Shown piece after piece: positions 6,643-14,610 of a stretch of DNA of 14,610 nucleotides. The notes below the pieces were generated by a model. It was not told the origin of the DNA. It did no database searches and was given only the letters and a program-made list of their open reading frames with translations. This stretch comes from Oscillospiraceae bacterium. Lineage in GTDB: Bacteria; Bacillota; Clostridia; Oscillospirales; Oscillospiraceae. The stretch's first letter is position 1; the number at the start of each line of letters is the position of its first letter. The stretch is taken from contig JAFSFK010000106.1 in NCBI GenBank assembly GCA_017435245.1, forward strand, positions 1 through 14,610, given 5' to 3'. The position numbers were made by a program, and so were the translations under genes.

Positions 6643-7266
6643 ATGGCTACTTACTATTTGACCACCCCCTTGAAGGAAGAGGATGTACGGCAATTGCAGA
6701 TCGGCGATACTGTTTACCTCAGCGGTGAGGTATTCACCGGCCGTTCCCGGATCCACCGCTATATTTTTGATGAAGCGCATACGTTGCCTGTGGATACCTC
6801 CCGGCGCAATGCCATGGTACACGTAGGTCCCATTATGAAAAAGACATCTGACGGCTGGGAGCTGGTATCCTTTATGCCTACCTCCAGCCTGCGCTTTGAA
6901 AAATGGGGTGCATTGAGCGTGGAGCACTGGAATCTGCGGCTCATTGTAGGCAAGACCACTATGGGCAAAGAAACCATGGAGGCTATGAAAAAATTCGGCT
7001 GTGTTCACGTATCTCCCCAGTGTGTCAGTCCCAATCTGTGGCACGACAGCATCACCATTCAGGGCGTGGAGCTGTTTGAGGAGCTGGGCAGTATCGAGGC
7101 CTGCTGGCAGCTGAAACTGGACAAGCTGGGACCCTTTATCGTAGACATTGATTCCACCGGCAGAAATTATTTTGATGAGCTGGATATTCAGGTAGCCAAG
7201 AAGCGGGATCTTGTGTTAAAATCAATGGGGATCCCTGAGGACTTTACCCCTACCAAGCTGTACTAA
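6643..7266 (+). CDS. Class I fumarase/tartrate dehydratase-like hydratase, beta subunit (divergent)
   Basis: This is the beta subunit partner (207 residues), equal to the C-terminal swivelling domain of class I fumarases. LTTPLKEEDVRQLQIGDTVYLSG is a clear family N-terminus. VHVGPIMKK, MPTSSLRFEKW, LIVGKTTMG and GSIEACWQLKLDKLGPFIVDID occupy the positions of the usual GP, GPTTS-R-M, GKG and EA-W-L blocks. Several are altered: the usual ARDAAH-like motif reads GRSRIHRY, the GPTTS loop reads MPTSS, and the Gly-Gly loop reads CVSPNL. These regions help shape the substrate pocket, so the substrate probably differs from fumarate. The ATG at 6643 follows GAGGTGA, which contains the alpha-subunit stop codon, so the subunits are coupled. 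The amidohydrolase gene starts 14 bp after its stop. Confidence 0.85.
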   Translation: MATYYLTTPLKEEDVRQLQIGDTVYLSGEVFTGRSRIHRYIFDEAHTLPVDTSRRNAMVHVGPIMKKTSDGWELVSFMPTSSLRFEKWGALSVEHWNLRLIVGKTTMGKETMEAMKKFGCVHVSPQCVSPNLWHDSITIQGVELFEELGSIEACWQLKLDKLGPFIVDIDSTGRNYFDELDIQVAKKRDLVLKSMGIPEDFTPTKLY

Positions 7267-7280
7267 AGGAGGCAATCTTT

Positions 7281-8912
7281 ATGAAGAGTCCCTTTTATTT
7301 GAACGTAAACGGCAAATACGGTCTGGGTGCCTATGAAAAACCGGACTTTCCCACTCTTTCCGATCTGCTTGCCCATATGGACCGGTTGGGCATATGGCAG
7401 ACCGTGGCTTATCATTCCAACGCCCGGGATCTGCATCCGGTATTTGGCAACCGTTTTTTGCTGGAGGATATGGAAAAAACCCCCGGCGCAAAGGAACGGG
7501 TGATCCCCGCCTTTGCCGCCAACCCGGCAATGCTGGTAGGCAAGGGGGAGATGGAGCATCTTGTTTCCCATCTGGCAGACGGTACCGTGGGCGTGGTGGT
7601 CCTGTTCCCGGTGACCAACCGGTTCCGTTTCGTAGAATACCGCCGGGTCTTCGATCGGATCAAGGCCTACCGCCCTGTGATTATGATGGATGTGACGGAG
7701 ATGACCTCCGAGGACTTGGAGGACTTAGCCGCAATTGCTCCCCAGTATCCGGAGCTGAATTTTGTTCTGAAACAGGTGATGTGGTGGCAGTACTCCCGGG
7801 TCTTTGACCTTTTGCACCGGGCAGAGAATATTTTCTGCGATATCTCCTGGCTCCATACCCGGGATGCCATCCGCTTCATCCGGGAGGATGTAAGCTATCA
7901 GCGGCTGATCTTCGGCATTGGTTATAAATCCCACGCCGCCGCTGCCATCGCAGGTTTATCCCACGCCCGGATCCCTCAGGAGGAAAAGGATGCCGCCGCT
8001 TACGATAATTTTGTTTCCCTGCTGCCGGACAGCGTCCGGAGCAAGGTGATGGCCAACCGCAAATCCATCGACGATCAGATCAACAACCGATTCTGGAAAG
8101 CCCTCATTGCGGAAAAGCCTCTGGAGGATGTGCTGGTCATCGATGCCCACACCCACATTGGCCCCTTCGCCCGGAGCTGGTACATCCCGGAAAACGAGAT
8201 CGGAGACCAGATCGCCACCTTGAAGCAGGATATGGCCCGCTATGGCATCGACAAGATCGTTTCCCAGCCGGAGACCGCTCTGTTCGGTCAGCCCATCGAA
8301 GGCAACCGTATGGTAGAAGCAGCCATTGATGATCGGGAGCGTTTCCAGGGCAATCTGGTATTCAACCCCATCTATTCTGAGCTGTATACCGAAGCGCTTC
8401 TGGATGAATTCTTCAAGGGCGGCTATTACTGCGGCTTCAAGCTCTGCCCCGAATATCTGGGTATGCCCATTGAGCTTCCCAACTATCAGCTGGTTTGGGA
8501 TTACGCCAACAAGCATCATATGCACATCCTCTTCCATAGCTGGGAGGGTAATTGCGCCACCGCCAAGCAGATCGCCGCCATCGCCAGAAATTATCCCGAT
8601 GCTACCTTCATTATCGGTCACACCGGCGGCGGTACGGAGGGGCGCCGTGAGAGCGAAGCCATCGCCCAGGATCCCCAATACGCCAACTGCGTATTTGAGT
8701 TCTGCGGCACCTTCACCACCGATATCTGCTGGGAGGATTCCTTCCAAAAGATCGACTATCGCCGGGTGGTGTTCGGCACCGATACCGTTGTCCACGAGAT
8801 CTCCTGGGAGTTGGGACGGCTTCTGTCCCTGGATGTTCCCGAGGAATGGATCAAAGAAATTCTCGGAAACAATATGCAGAAGATCCTGGACAAGACTGTC
8901 CTTCCTAAATAA
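7281..8912 (+). CDS. Tandem amidohydrolase (Amidohydro_2 type) with degenerate N-terminal domain
   Basis: This 543-residue protein is built from two copies of an amidohydrolase TIM-barrel. The C-terminal copy (about 284-543) has a full metal site: VIDAHTHIG (His290, His292), ILFHSW (His419), IIGHTGGG (His447) and FGTD (Asp501). The N-terminal copy (about 1-275) follows the same order, but the metal ligands are gone. LNVNGKYGLG replaces DAHTHIG, VIMMDVTE and VLKQVMWW replace the two His strands, and LIFGIGYKSH replaces FGTD. It is probably a non-catalytic pseudo-enzyme fused to its active partner. Relatives include decarboxylases and hydrolases of the ACMSD, LigI and LigJ kinds, but no specific substrate is implied. 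AAAGGAGG (7265-7272) lies 8 bases before the ATG. It is the last operon gene before a terminator. Confidence 0.85.
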   Translation: MKSPFYLNVNGKYGLGAYEKPDFPTLSDLLAHMDRLGIWQTVAYHSNARDLHPVFGNRFLLEDMEKTPGAKERVIPAFAANPAMLVGKGEMEHLVSHLADGTVGVVVLFPVTNRFRFVEYRRVFDRIKAYRPVIMMDVTEMTSEDLEDLAAIAPQYPELNFVLKQVMWWQYSRVFDLLHRAENIFCDISWLHTRDAIRFIREDVSYQRLIFGIGYKSHAAAAIAGLSHARIPQEEKDAAAYDNFVSLLPDSVRSKVMANRKSIDDQINNRFWKALIAEKPLEDVLVIDAHTHIGPFARSWYIPENEIGDQIATLKQDMARYGIDKIVSQPETALFGQPIEGNRMVEAAIDDRERFQGNLVFNPIYSELYTEALLDEFFKGGYYCGFKLCPEYLGMPIELPNYQLVWDYANKHHMHILFHSWEGNCATAKQIAAIARNYPDATFIIGHTGGGTEGRRESEAIAQDPQYANCVFEFCGTFTTDICWEDSFQKIDYRRVVFGTDTVVHEISWELGRLLSLDVPEEWIKEILGNNMQKILDKTVLPK

Positions 8913-8919
8913 ATACATT

Positions 8920-8947
8920 CCGCAGGCCATCCGGCCTGCGGATTTTT
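8920..8947 (+). terminator. Rho-independent terminator of the LysR-linked operon
   Basis: A perfect 9-bp stem, CCGCAGGCC (8920-8928) with GGCCTGCGG (8933-8941), an ATCC loop and then ATTTTT. It begins 7 bases after the amidohydrolase stop codon and ends the five-gene operon. Confidence 0.92.
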
Positions 8948-8954
8948 ACATGGG

Positions 8955-9126
8955 CAAATTCCGGTTTATCGCTCTGCCGAGCGAATTGAAAATTGAAAGT
9001 TGAAAATTGTGGTATTTTCCTCTGGAAAATAATTTAAATAGTGGCCGAAGGCCACACAAGCATTTTCAATTATCCATTTTCCATTTTCAATTATTATCGA
9101 GCGTCAGCTCGATAAACTGGAATTTA
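8955..9126. repeat. MITE-like inverted-repeat element, copy 2
   Basis: The left end AAATTCCGGTTTATCG (8956-8971) and right end GCTCGATAAACTGGAATTTA (9107-9126) carry the same inverted termini as the element at 2726-3005. The inside differs: AATTGAAAATTGAAAGTTG-type sequence on the left faces CATTTTCAATTATCC and CCATTTTCAATTATTA on the right. Hairpins lie at 9014-9030 (ATTTTCC stem), 9041-9055 (GTGGCC stem) and 9094-9115 (TTATCGAGC stem). It lies between the operon terminator and the secA promoter and has no coding capacity. Confidence 0.72.
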
Positions 9127-9173
9127 CCTTTTTGAAGAATTCACAAAAACTTCTATTATTTTCCGGCGGAGTG

Positions 9174-9205
9174 TGCTATAATAGCAAAAATATGCCCCAA
9201 GGAGA
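9174..9205 (+). promoter_or_regulatory. secA promoter (extended -10) and ribosome binding site
   Basis: TGCTATAAT (9174-9182) is a perfect TATAAT preceded by the TG of an extended -10 element. The region 17 bases upstream has no convincing -35, which an extended -10 promoter tolerates. AAGGAGA (9199-9205) is the ribosome binding site, 6 bases before the secA ATG. The leader is very short. Confidence 0.7.
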
Positions 9206-9211
9206 ACTGAA

Positions 9212-10498
9212 ATGGGATTACTCACAAAATTATTCGGTACCCGCTCTGAGCGGGAGATCAAGAAGCTCCAGCCCACGGTGGACAAGATCCTGGCGCTGGA
9301 GGAAGAATACAAGGCTCTGTCTGAAGATCAGCTGAAGGGAAAGACTCCCCTTTTCAAGGAGCGATTGGCACAGGGTGAAACTTTGGACGATATCCTGCCG
9401 GAGGCTTTTGCCGCCATCCGGGAGGCGGCTTGGCGTGTGCTGGGTATGCGCCCTTACCCTGTCCAGCTCATCGGCGGCATCGTGCTGCATCAGGGACGCA
9501 TTGCGGAAATGAAAACCGGTGAAGGCAAGACGTTAGTCGCCATTTTGCCCTGTTACCTCAATGCCCTGACGGGCCGGGGTGTCCACGTGGTCACCGTCAA
9601 CGATTACCTTGCAAAGCGTGACTCCGAGTGGATGGGCAAGGTCTACCGCTATATGGGACTTTCCATAGGTCTGGTGATCCCGGGAATGAAAGCTCCCGAA
9701 CGCCGCATCGCCTATGCAGCAGACATCACCTACTGCACCAACAATGAACTGGGCTTCGACTACCTCCGGGACAATATGGCCATCTACCAGACTGAGCTTG
9801 TCCAGCGGGGACACGCCTTTGCCATCGTGGACGAGGTGGACTCCATCCTGATCGACGAGGCCAGAACCCCCCTCATCATCTCCGGCAAGGGAGAGGATTC
9901 CTCCAAGCTGTATGAGATGGCAGATTATTTCGTTTCCACCCTCCGCAAGATGGTTTTTGCCAAGACCGATGAAAAGGAGATCCAGGACGACTACGACTGC
10001 GATTACATTGTGGACGAAAAGGCCCGCTCCGTGAGCCTTACCGCCTCCGGCATCGCCAAGGCCGAAAAATATTTCGGCGTAGAGAATCTGGCAGATGCGG
10101 AAAACGCCACCCTGTCCCACCATATCAACCAGGCCATGAAGGCCCGGGGCATTATGAAAAAGGACATCGACTACGTCGTTAAGGACGGTCAGATCATCAT
10201 CGTTGACGAGTTCACCGGCCGTCTGATGTACGGCAGACGCTACAACGAAGGCCTGCACCAAGCCATTGAGGCCAAGGAACGGGTGGATGTGGCAGGGGAA
10301 AGCCGCACTTTGGCCACCATCACCTTCCAGAATTTCTTCCGCCTGTACGACAAGCTCTCCGGTATGACCGGTACGGCCCTGACGGAGGAAGAGGAGTTTG
10401 GCTCCATCTATATGCTGGACGTGGTGGAGATCCCCACCAACAAGCCCATTGCCCGTGCCGACCACCCGGATGTGGTCTATAAGACCGAGATGGGCTAA
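9212..10498 (+). CDS. secA: Preprotein translocase ATPase SecA, N-terminal part (up to an in-frame stop)
   Basis: SecA is the ATPase motor that drives preproteins through SecYEG. This part (428 residues) begins [20 protein letters not shown], a normal SecA N-terminus. It has Walker [10 protein letters not shown] (99-107), [31 protein letters not shown], Walker [18 protein letters not shown] (from 206), and the preprotein-binding domain. It closes the first nucleotide-binding domain with [17 protein letters not shown]. It then stops at TAA (10496-10498) after VVYKTEMG, although the next codon continues SecA in the same frame. Read together, 9212-11962 spans 917 codons including both stop codons, a normal SecA length. 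A product ending here would lack NBD2, the helical scaffold and the zinc tail and should not work. Because secA is essential, a sequence error or a rare variant is likelier than a true split gene. Confidence 0.9.
   Translation: MGLLTKLFGTRSEREIKKLQPTVDKILALEEEYKALSEDQLKGKTPLFKERLAQGETLDDILPEAFAAIREAAWRVLGMRPYPVQLIGGIVLHQGRIAEMKTGEGKTLVAILPCYLNALTGRGVHVVTVNDYLAKRDSEWMGKVYRYMGLSIGLVIPGMKAPERRIAYAADITYCTNNELGFDYLRDNMAIYQTELVQRGHAFAIVDEVDSILIDEARTPLIISGKGEDSSKLYEMADYFVSTLRKMVFAKTDEKEIQDDYDCDYIVDEKARSVSLTASGIAKAEKYFGVENLADAENATLSHHINQAMKARGIMKKDIDYVVKDGQIIIVDEFTGRLMYGRRYNEGLHQAIEAKERVDVAGESRTLATITFQNFFRLYDKLSGMTGTALTEEEEFGSIYMLDVVEIPTNKPIARADHPDVVYKTEMG
10496..10498 (+). other. In-frame TAA nonsense codon inside secA
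   Basis: Reading frame and homology are unbroken on both sides: KTEMG, stop, YRAIINQVQQCHAKGQPVLVG. Other SecA proteins usually have Lys or a similar residue here, so a single A-to-T change of AAA would explain it. Other genes in the window (lepA, hemW, lysR, pgeF) end normally with TAA, so TAA has not been reassigned. The context TAAT is not a known readthrough signal. Confidence 0.9.
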
Positions 10499-10519
10499 TA
10501 CCGGGCCATCATCAATCAG

Positions 10520-11962
<1,443 letters not shown>

Positions 11963-11969
11963 CATCCAG

Positions 11970-12065
11970 ATAGAAAAGTGAAGATTGAAGAGTGGAGATC
12001 TTGATTATCTGCACGCTTCACTCTTAAATCTCCACTCTGACGGAGCTTATAAACTACAGAATTTG
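11970..12065. repeat. Palindromic GTGAAG/GTGGAG intergenic repeat, copy 2
   Basis: Between secA and pgeF, AGAGTGGAGAT (11989-11999) pairs perfectly with ATCTCCACTCT (12028-12038). AGTGAAG (11977-11983) can compete by pairing with CTTCACT (12016-12022). The 23 bases at 12016-12038 match 1441-1463 at 22 positions. The right flank, GCTTATAAACTACAGAATTT (12045-12064), resembles a decayed copy of the GCTCGATAAACTGGAATTTA terminus of the larger elements. No T-run follows, so secA and pgeF may share a transcript. Confidence 0.65.
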
Positions 12066-12076
12066 GATGTGTCATT

Positions 12077-12871
12077 ATGTCTGTCATCGTAGAACGAATC
12101 GGAACAATGGAATATCTGGCGGCGGAAGGCATTTGTGCGCCTCACTGCTTTACCACCCGGTTCGGCGGTGTCAGCCAGGGGTATCTTTCCAGCCTGAACA
12201 TCGGTATGCACCGGGGAGATGATCCCCGGAACGTGGAGCAGAATTATGTAAACTTAGCCGGGCTTTTAGGCATCTCCTGTGAGGATTTTGTGGTCACCAA
12301 GCAGACCCATTCGGACATCGTCCGGGCTGTGGACAGCACAGACCGGGGCAAATGTCTGGTGGAGGGTGCTTCACCGGAATGCGATGCGTTGGTTACAGAT
12401 ACTGAGGGAGTGGCATTGGTGGTGTTCACCGCCGATTGTACCCCTATCCTCCTTCACGACCCGGTGACCGGTGCCGTAGGCGCTGCCCACGCCGGCTGGC
12501 GGGGAACTGCTGCGGATATTGCCGGAAAGACGGTTCGGGCTATGGTAGCGGGTTATGGCTGCGACCCCCAAAACATCCGGGCCGCTATCGGCCCCAACAT
12601 TGCCCAGTGCTGCTTTGAAACAGATGCCGATGTGCCTCACGCCATGCTGGCAGCCTTCGGGAAAGAAGCCATGCCCTTCATCCTCAAAAAGGGCCAAAAA
12701 TATTATGTAAACCTAAAAGAGATCAATGCTCTGGCGCTGCGTCAGGCGGGAGTATCTCAGATCGAAATTTCTACAGAATGTACTGCCTGCCAGCCGGACC
12801 GGTTCTGGTCCCATCGGCGGGTAGGTGCGCAGAGAGGCTCTCAGGGAGCCATCATCGTTTGCAGGAGGTAA
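12077..12871 (+). CDS. pgeF: Peptidoglycan editing factor PgeF (YfiH, polyphenol oxidase/laccase-domain family)
   Basis: This 264-residue cytosolic protein belongs to the YfiH/PgeF family. In E. coli the homologue keeps the first stem-peptide residue of peptidoglycan correct by removing wrong precursors; family members also act as purine nucleoside phosphorylases or deaminases. The metal-site residues are present: His78 in KQTHSD, Cys121 in TADCTPILL and His138 in AAHAGWRGT. CFTTRFGGVSQG, AAIGPNIAQCCFE and FWSHRR complete the family pattern. The ATG at 12077 has only a weak upstream site (GGAT, 12065-12068), and an internal ATG at 12107 would cut conserved sequence only slightly, so the start is somewhat uncertain. 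It follows secA after a palindromic repeat. Its final codons, AGG AGG TAA, form the ribosome binding site of the next gene, so the two are coupled. Confidence 0.92.
   Translation: MSVIVERIGTMEYLAAEGICAPHCFTTRFGGVSQGYLSSLNIGMHRGDDPRNVEQNYVNLAGLLGISCEDFVVTKQTHSDIVRAVDSTDRGKCLVEGASPECDALVTDTEGVALVVFTADCTPILLHDPVTGAVGAAHAGWRGTAADIAGKTVRAMVAGYGCDPQNIRAAIGPNIAQCCFETDADVPHAMLAAFGKEAMPFILKKGQKYYVNLKEINALALRQAGVSQIEISTECTACQPDRFWSHRRVGAQRGSQGAIIVCRR
12863..12868 (+). promoter_or_regulatory. Ribosome binding site of the lipoprotein gene, inside the pgeF 3' end
   Basis: AGGAGG encodes the last two Arg codons of pgeF and lies 7 bases before the ATG at 12876. It fixes that start over the in-frame upstream start at 12825 and links translation of the two genes. 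Confidence 0.85.
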
Positions 12872-12875
12872 GCCA

Positions 12876-14435
12876 ATGAAGCGATCTATCGCCATATTCC
12901 TTTTGCTGGCTGTCCTTCTTGCCGGCTGCGGTTCTGATGACCCCTATATCCCCTCCGGGGACGGTCTGACCTGGGACGAGGATTACACCGGACCTGTGGT
13001 CACCCAACCCAGCGAAGAGGAAGCACAGTCCCTGACTCTGACCTACTACCCCGATATATCTATGAACCCCTACACCTGCACGGATTACACCAACCGGGCT
13101 CTGTTCTCACTGATCTATCAGGGGCTTTTCAGCACCGATCGCAACTACCATGTAGAGCCTGTGCTGTGCAGCCGGTATACAATGTCCGACAGTATGACCA
13201 CCTACACGTTCTATATTGACGACAAGGCTTCTTTTTCCGACGGTACCCGCCTGCGTCCGGAAGATGTGGTGGCCAGTCTGCAGGCAGCAAAGAACAACCG
13301 CTTCTACGGCAGCCGGTTTTCCAAGGCCAACAGCATCTCCCTGCAGGAGGATGGCGGCATCCGGATTGAAATGAATACCGCCTACGAAAACCTGCCCCTG
13401 CTTTTGGATGTACCCATCGTCAAGGAATCCCAGGTGGAGGAGGACTACCCTCTGGGCACCGGTCCTTACGTGCTTTCTACCAACGCAATGGGCTCCCAGC
13501 TGACCCGTCGTTCCAACTGGTGGTGCAGCTCTAATTTGATCATCACAGCACCTTTCATCCGGCTCATACACGCCGATTCCATCAACCATATCCGGGATGA
13601 ATTCCAGTTTGGTGACTTGAATCTGGTGCAGGCTGACCCGGGTTCTGACAATTACGCCGACTACCGCTGCGACTACGAGCTGTGGGACAGCGAAAATGGT
13701 ATTTTCCTGTTCCTGAGTACCAACCGCAACAGCAGTGTATTTTCCTCGGCACAGATGCGTAAGGCACTGACCTACGCCATTGACCGGGACCTTCTGACCA
13801 AGGAATACTACCGGGGCTTTGCCCGAAGTGCCACGCTCCCGGCCTCTCCCCAGTGCCCTTACTATAACACCACCCTGGCCGCCCGGTATGAGTATGATGC
13901 CAAGGCATTTGCCGCTGCCGTCACCGATGCCGGAATGAAAGACCGGGAAGTGGTGCTGCTGGTAAATAACGAGGACAGCCTGCGGCTGCGTGTAGCCAAG
14001 GCCATTGCCGAAATGCTGGAATCCGGCGGTCTGCTGGTAACCGTGAAGGAATCCTCCGGTAATGATTATTATTACCACCTATCCCAAGGGAATTATGACC
14101 TGTACCTGGGCCAGACCAAGCTGTCGCCGAATATGGATCTTTCCCATTTCTTCTCCACCTCCGGTAATCTCAATTACGGTGGCATTGCTGACATCACTGT
14201 CTACACCCTGGCCCAGCAGGCGCTGGAGAACCACGGCAATTACTACACCCTCCACCAAGCCATTATGGAGGACGGTCTGTTGTGTCCCGTGCTGTTCCGC
14301 AGCTATGCGGTGTATGCAACCCGTGGTCTGCTTACAGAGCTGACCCCTTCCCGGGATAATGTGTTCTACTACTCCATCGGCAAAGCCATGGAGCAGGCAT
14401 ATGTCCGGGAAACGCCTCAACAAACCGAAGAATGA
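12876..14435 (+). CDS. ABC transporter substrate-binding lipoprotein, family 5 (oligopeptide/dipeptide type)
   Basis: This 519-residue secreted lipoprotein begins MKRSIAIFLLLAVLLAGCGS, with a lipobox LAGC and the lipidated residue at Cys18. The mature protein would be anchored on the outer face of the cytoplasmic membrane. The body is a family 5 solute-binding protein (OppA/DppA/NikA fold): ALFSLIYQGLFSTDRNYHVE, TYTFYIDDKASFSDGTRLRP followed by EDVVASLQAAK, LGTGPYV, and SSAQMRKALTYAIDRDLLTK. Such proteins bind peptides, or sometimes nickel, heme or sugars, for an ABC importer. No permease or ATPase gene follows in the window; the next features are a terminator and a repeat, so it is an orphan here. 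It is coupled to pgeF by an overlapping ribosome binding site, which hints at a cell-wall peptide ligand, but this is inference. The length is normal. Confidence 0.88.
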   Translation: MKRSIAIFLLLAVLLAGCGSDDPYIPSGDGLTWDEDYTGPVVTQPSEEEAQSLTLTYYPDISMNPYTCTDYTNRALFSLIYQGLFSTDRNYHVEPVLCSRYTMSDSMTTYTFYIDDKASFSDGTRLRPEDVVASLQAAKNNRFYGSRFSKANSISLQEDGGIRIEMNTAYENLPLLLDVPIVKESQVEEDYPLGTGPYVLSTNAMGSQLTRRSNWWCSSNLIITAPFIRLIHADSINHIRDEFQFGDLNLVQADPGSDNYADYRCDYELWDSENGIFLFLSTNRNSSVFSSAQMRKALTYAIDRDLLTKEYYRGFARSATLPASPQCPYYNTTLAARYEYDAKAFAAAVTDAGMKDREVVLLVNNEDSLRLRVAKAIAEMLESGGLLVTVKESSGNDYYYHLSQGNYDLYLGQTKLSPNMDLSHFFSTSGNLNYGGIADITVYTLAQQALENHGNYYTLHQAIMEDGLLCPVLFRSYAVYATRGLLTELTPSRDNVFYYSIGKAMEQAYVRETPQQTEE

Positions 14436-14441
14436 CCGCAC

Positions 14442-14473
14442 GCCGCAGGGGGCTAGCTCCCTGCGGCATTTTA
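14442..14473 (+). terminator. Rho-independent terminator after the substrate-binding protein gene
   Basis: A perfect 9-bp stem, GCCGCAGGG (14442-14450) with CCCTGCGGC (14459-14467), an 8-base loop that includes GCTAGC-like sequence, then ATTTT. The T-run merges with the left end of the repeat that starts at 14472. Confidence 0.88.
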
Positions 14474-14610
14474 AATTCCGATTTATCGAGCAGTTATATG
14501 CTGCGTACAAATGATTTCGCCGTAGGCGACCTACTTTCTTGTTTCGCCAAGAAAGTAGGCAAAGAGGCGACACGGTGAGGCGCTGAGTTGATTGCTCCCG
14601 CAATCAAAGC
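14472..14610. repeat. Third MITE-like element, left end, running off the window
   Basis: TAAATTCCGATTTATCGAGC (14472-14491) is the same left terminus as at 2726 and 8955. Inside are hairpins TCGCC-GTA-GGCGA (14517-14529), CCTACTTTCTTG with CAAGAAAGTAGG (14530-14559), and TTGATTGC-TCCC-GCAATCAA (14588-14607). The right terminus is not reached. No gene is visible in this stretch. Confidence 0.65.

Noticed and set aside
7956..8930. Long minus-strand frame opposite the amidohydrolase gene
   Set aside because: No family resemblance, no ribosome binding site, and it crosses the operon terminator; the plus-strand frame explains the conservation.
10496..10498. Stop codon reassignment (alternative genetic code)
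   Set aside because: lepA, hemW, lysR, pgeF and others end with TAA at the expected place, and only one in-frame TAA interrupts a conserved protein.
13107..14078. Minus-strand frame opposite the substrate-binding protein
   Set aside because: Antisense shadow; no start signals and no recognisable motifs.

Overview
The window looks like a metagenome-derived contig from a Clostridia (Oscillospirales-like, gut-type Firmicutes) genome. This rests on strong AGGAGG-type ribosome binding sites, the lepA-hemW gene order, a SecA with a C-terminal zinc-binding tail, and intergenic hairpin-rich repeats of a kind I associate with that group. The taxonomic call is an inference from sequence style, not a database match. 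The window is compact and almost entirely coding.

Layout. Positions 1-~92 are an out-of-place fragment of an Opp/Dpp-type ABC ATPase, joined abruptly to a 5'-truncated lepA (to 1394). This is most likely a chimeric contig end. lepA is followed by hemW (1487-2680), a terminator and a 280-bp inverted-repeat element (2726-3005). A LysR-type regulator on the minus strand (3053-3937) is divergent from a five-gene plus-strand operon (4067-8912). The operon encodes an AtuA/DUF1446-family protein, a DUF4387 protein, the alpha and beta subunits of a class I fumarase/tartrate-dehydratase-like [4Fe-4S] hydratase, and a double-domain amidohydrolase. It ends in a terminator and a second inverted-repeat element (8955-9126). 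Next come secA (9212-11962, interrupted by an in-frame TAA at 10496), another palindromic repeat, pgeF (yfiH, 12077-12871), and a lipoprotein of the family 5 peptide-type solute-binding proteins (12876-14435). A terminator and the start of a third inverted-repeat element close the window.

The most interesting system is the LysR-controlled catabolic cluster. Its genes are tightly packed (4-bp overlap or gaps of 2 to 14 bp) and bounded on both sides by repeat elements inserted among housekeeping genes. Its content points to breakdown or isomerisation of an unidentified hydroxy- or unsaturated carboxylic acid: a hydratase/dehydratase, a metal-dependent hydrolase or decarboxylase-type amidohydrolase, and two proteins of unknown reaction. 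No transporter or CoA ligase lies inside it. The beta subunit is divergent at normally conserved motifs, and the amidohydrolase carries a catalytically dead N-terminal copy of its own fold, so the substrate is probably not fumarate.

Other notable points are the nonsense codon in the essential gene secA, exactly between the two nucleotide-binding domains; two families of intergenic palindromic repeats present in several copies; terminators sharing one stem core; and a perfect 30-bp palindrome covering the lysR stop codon.
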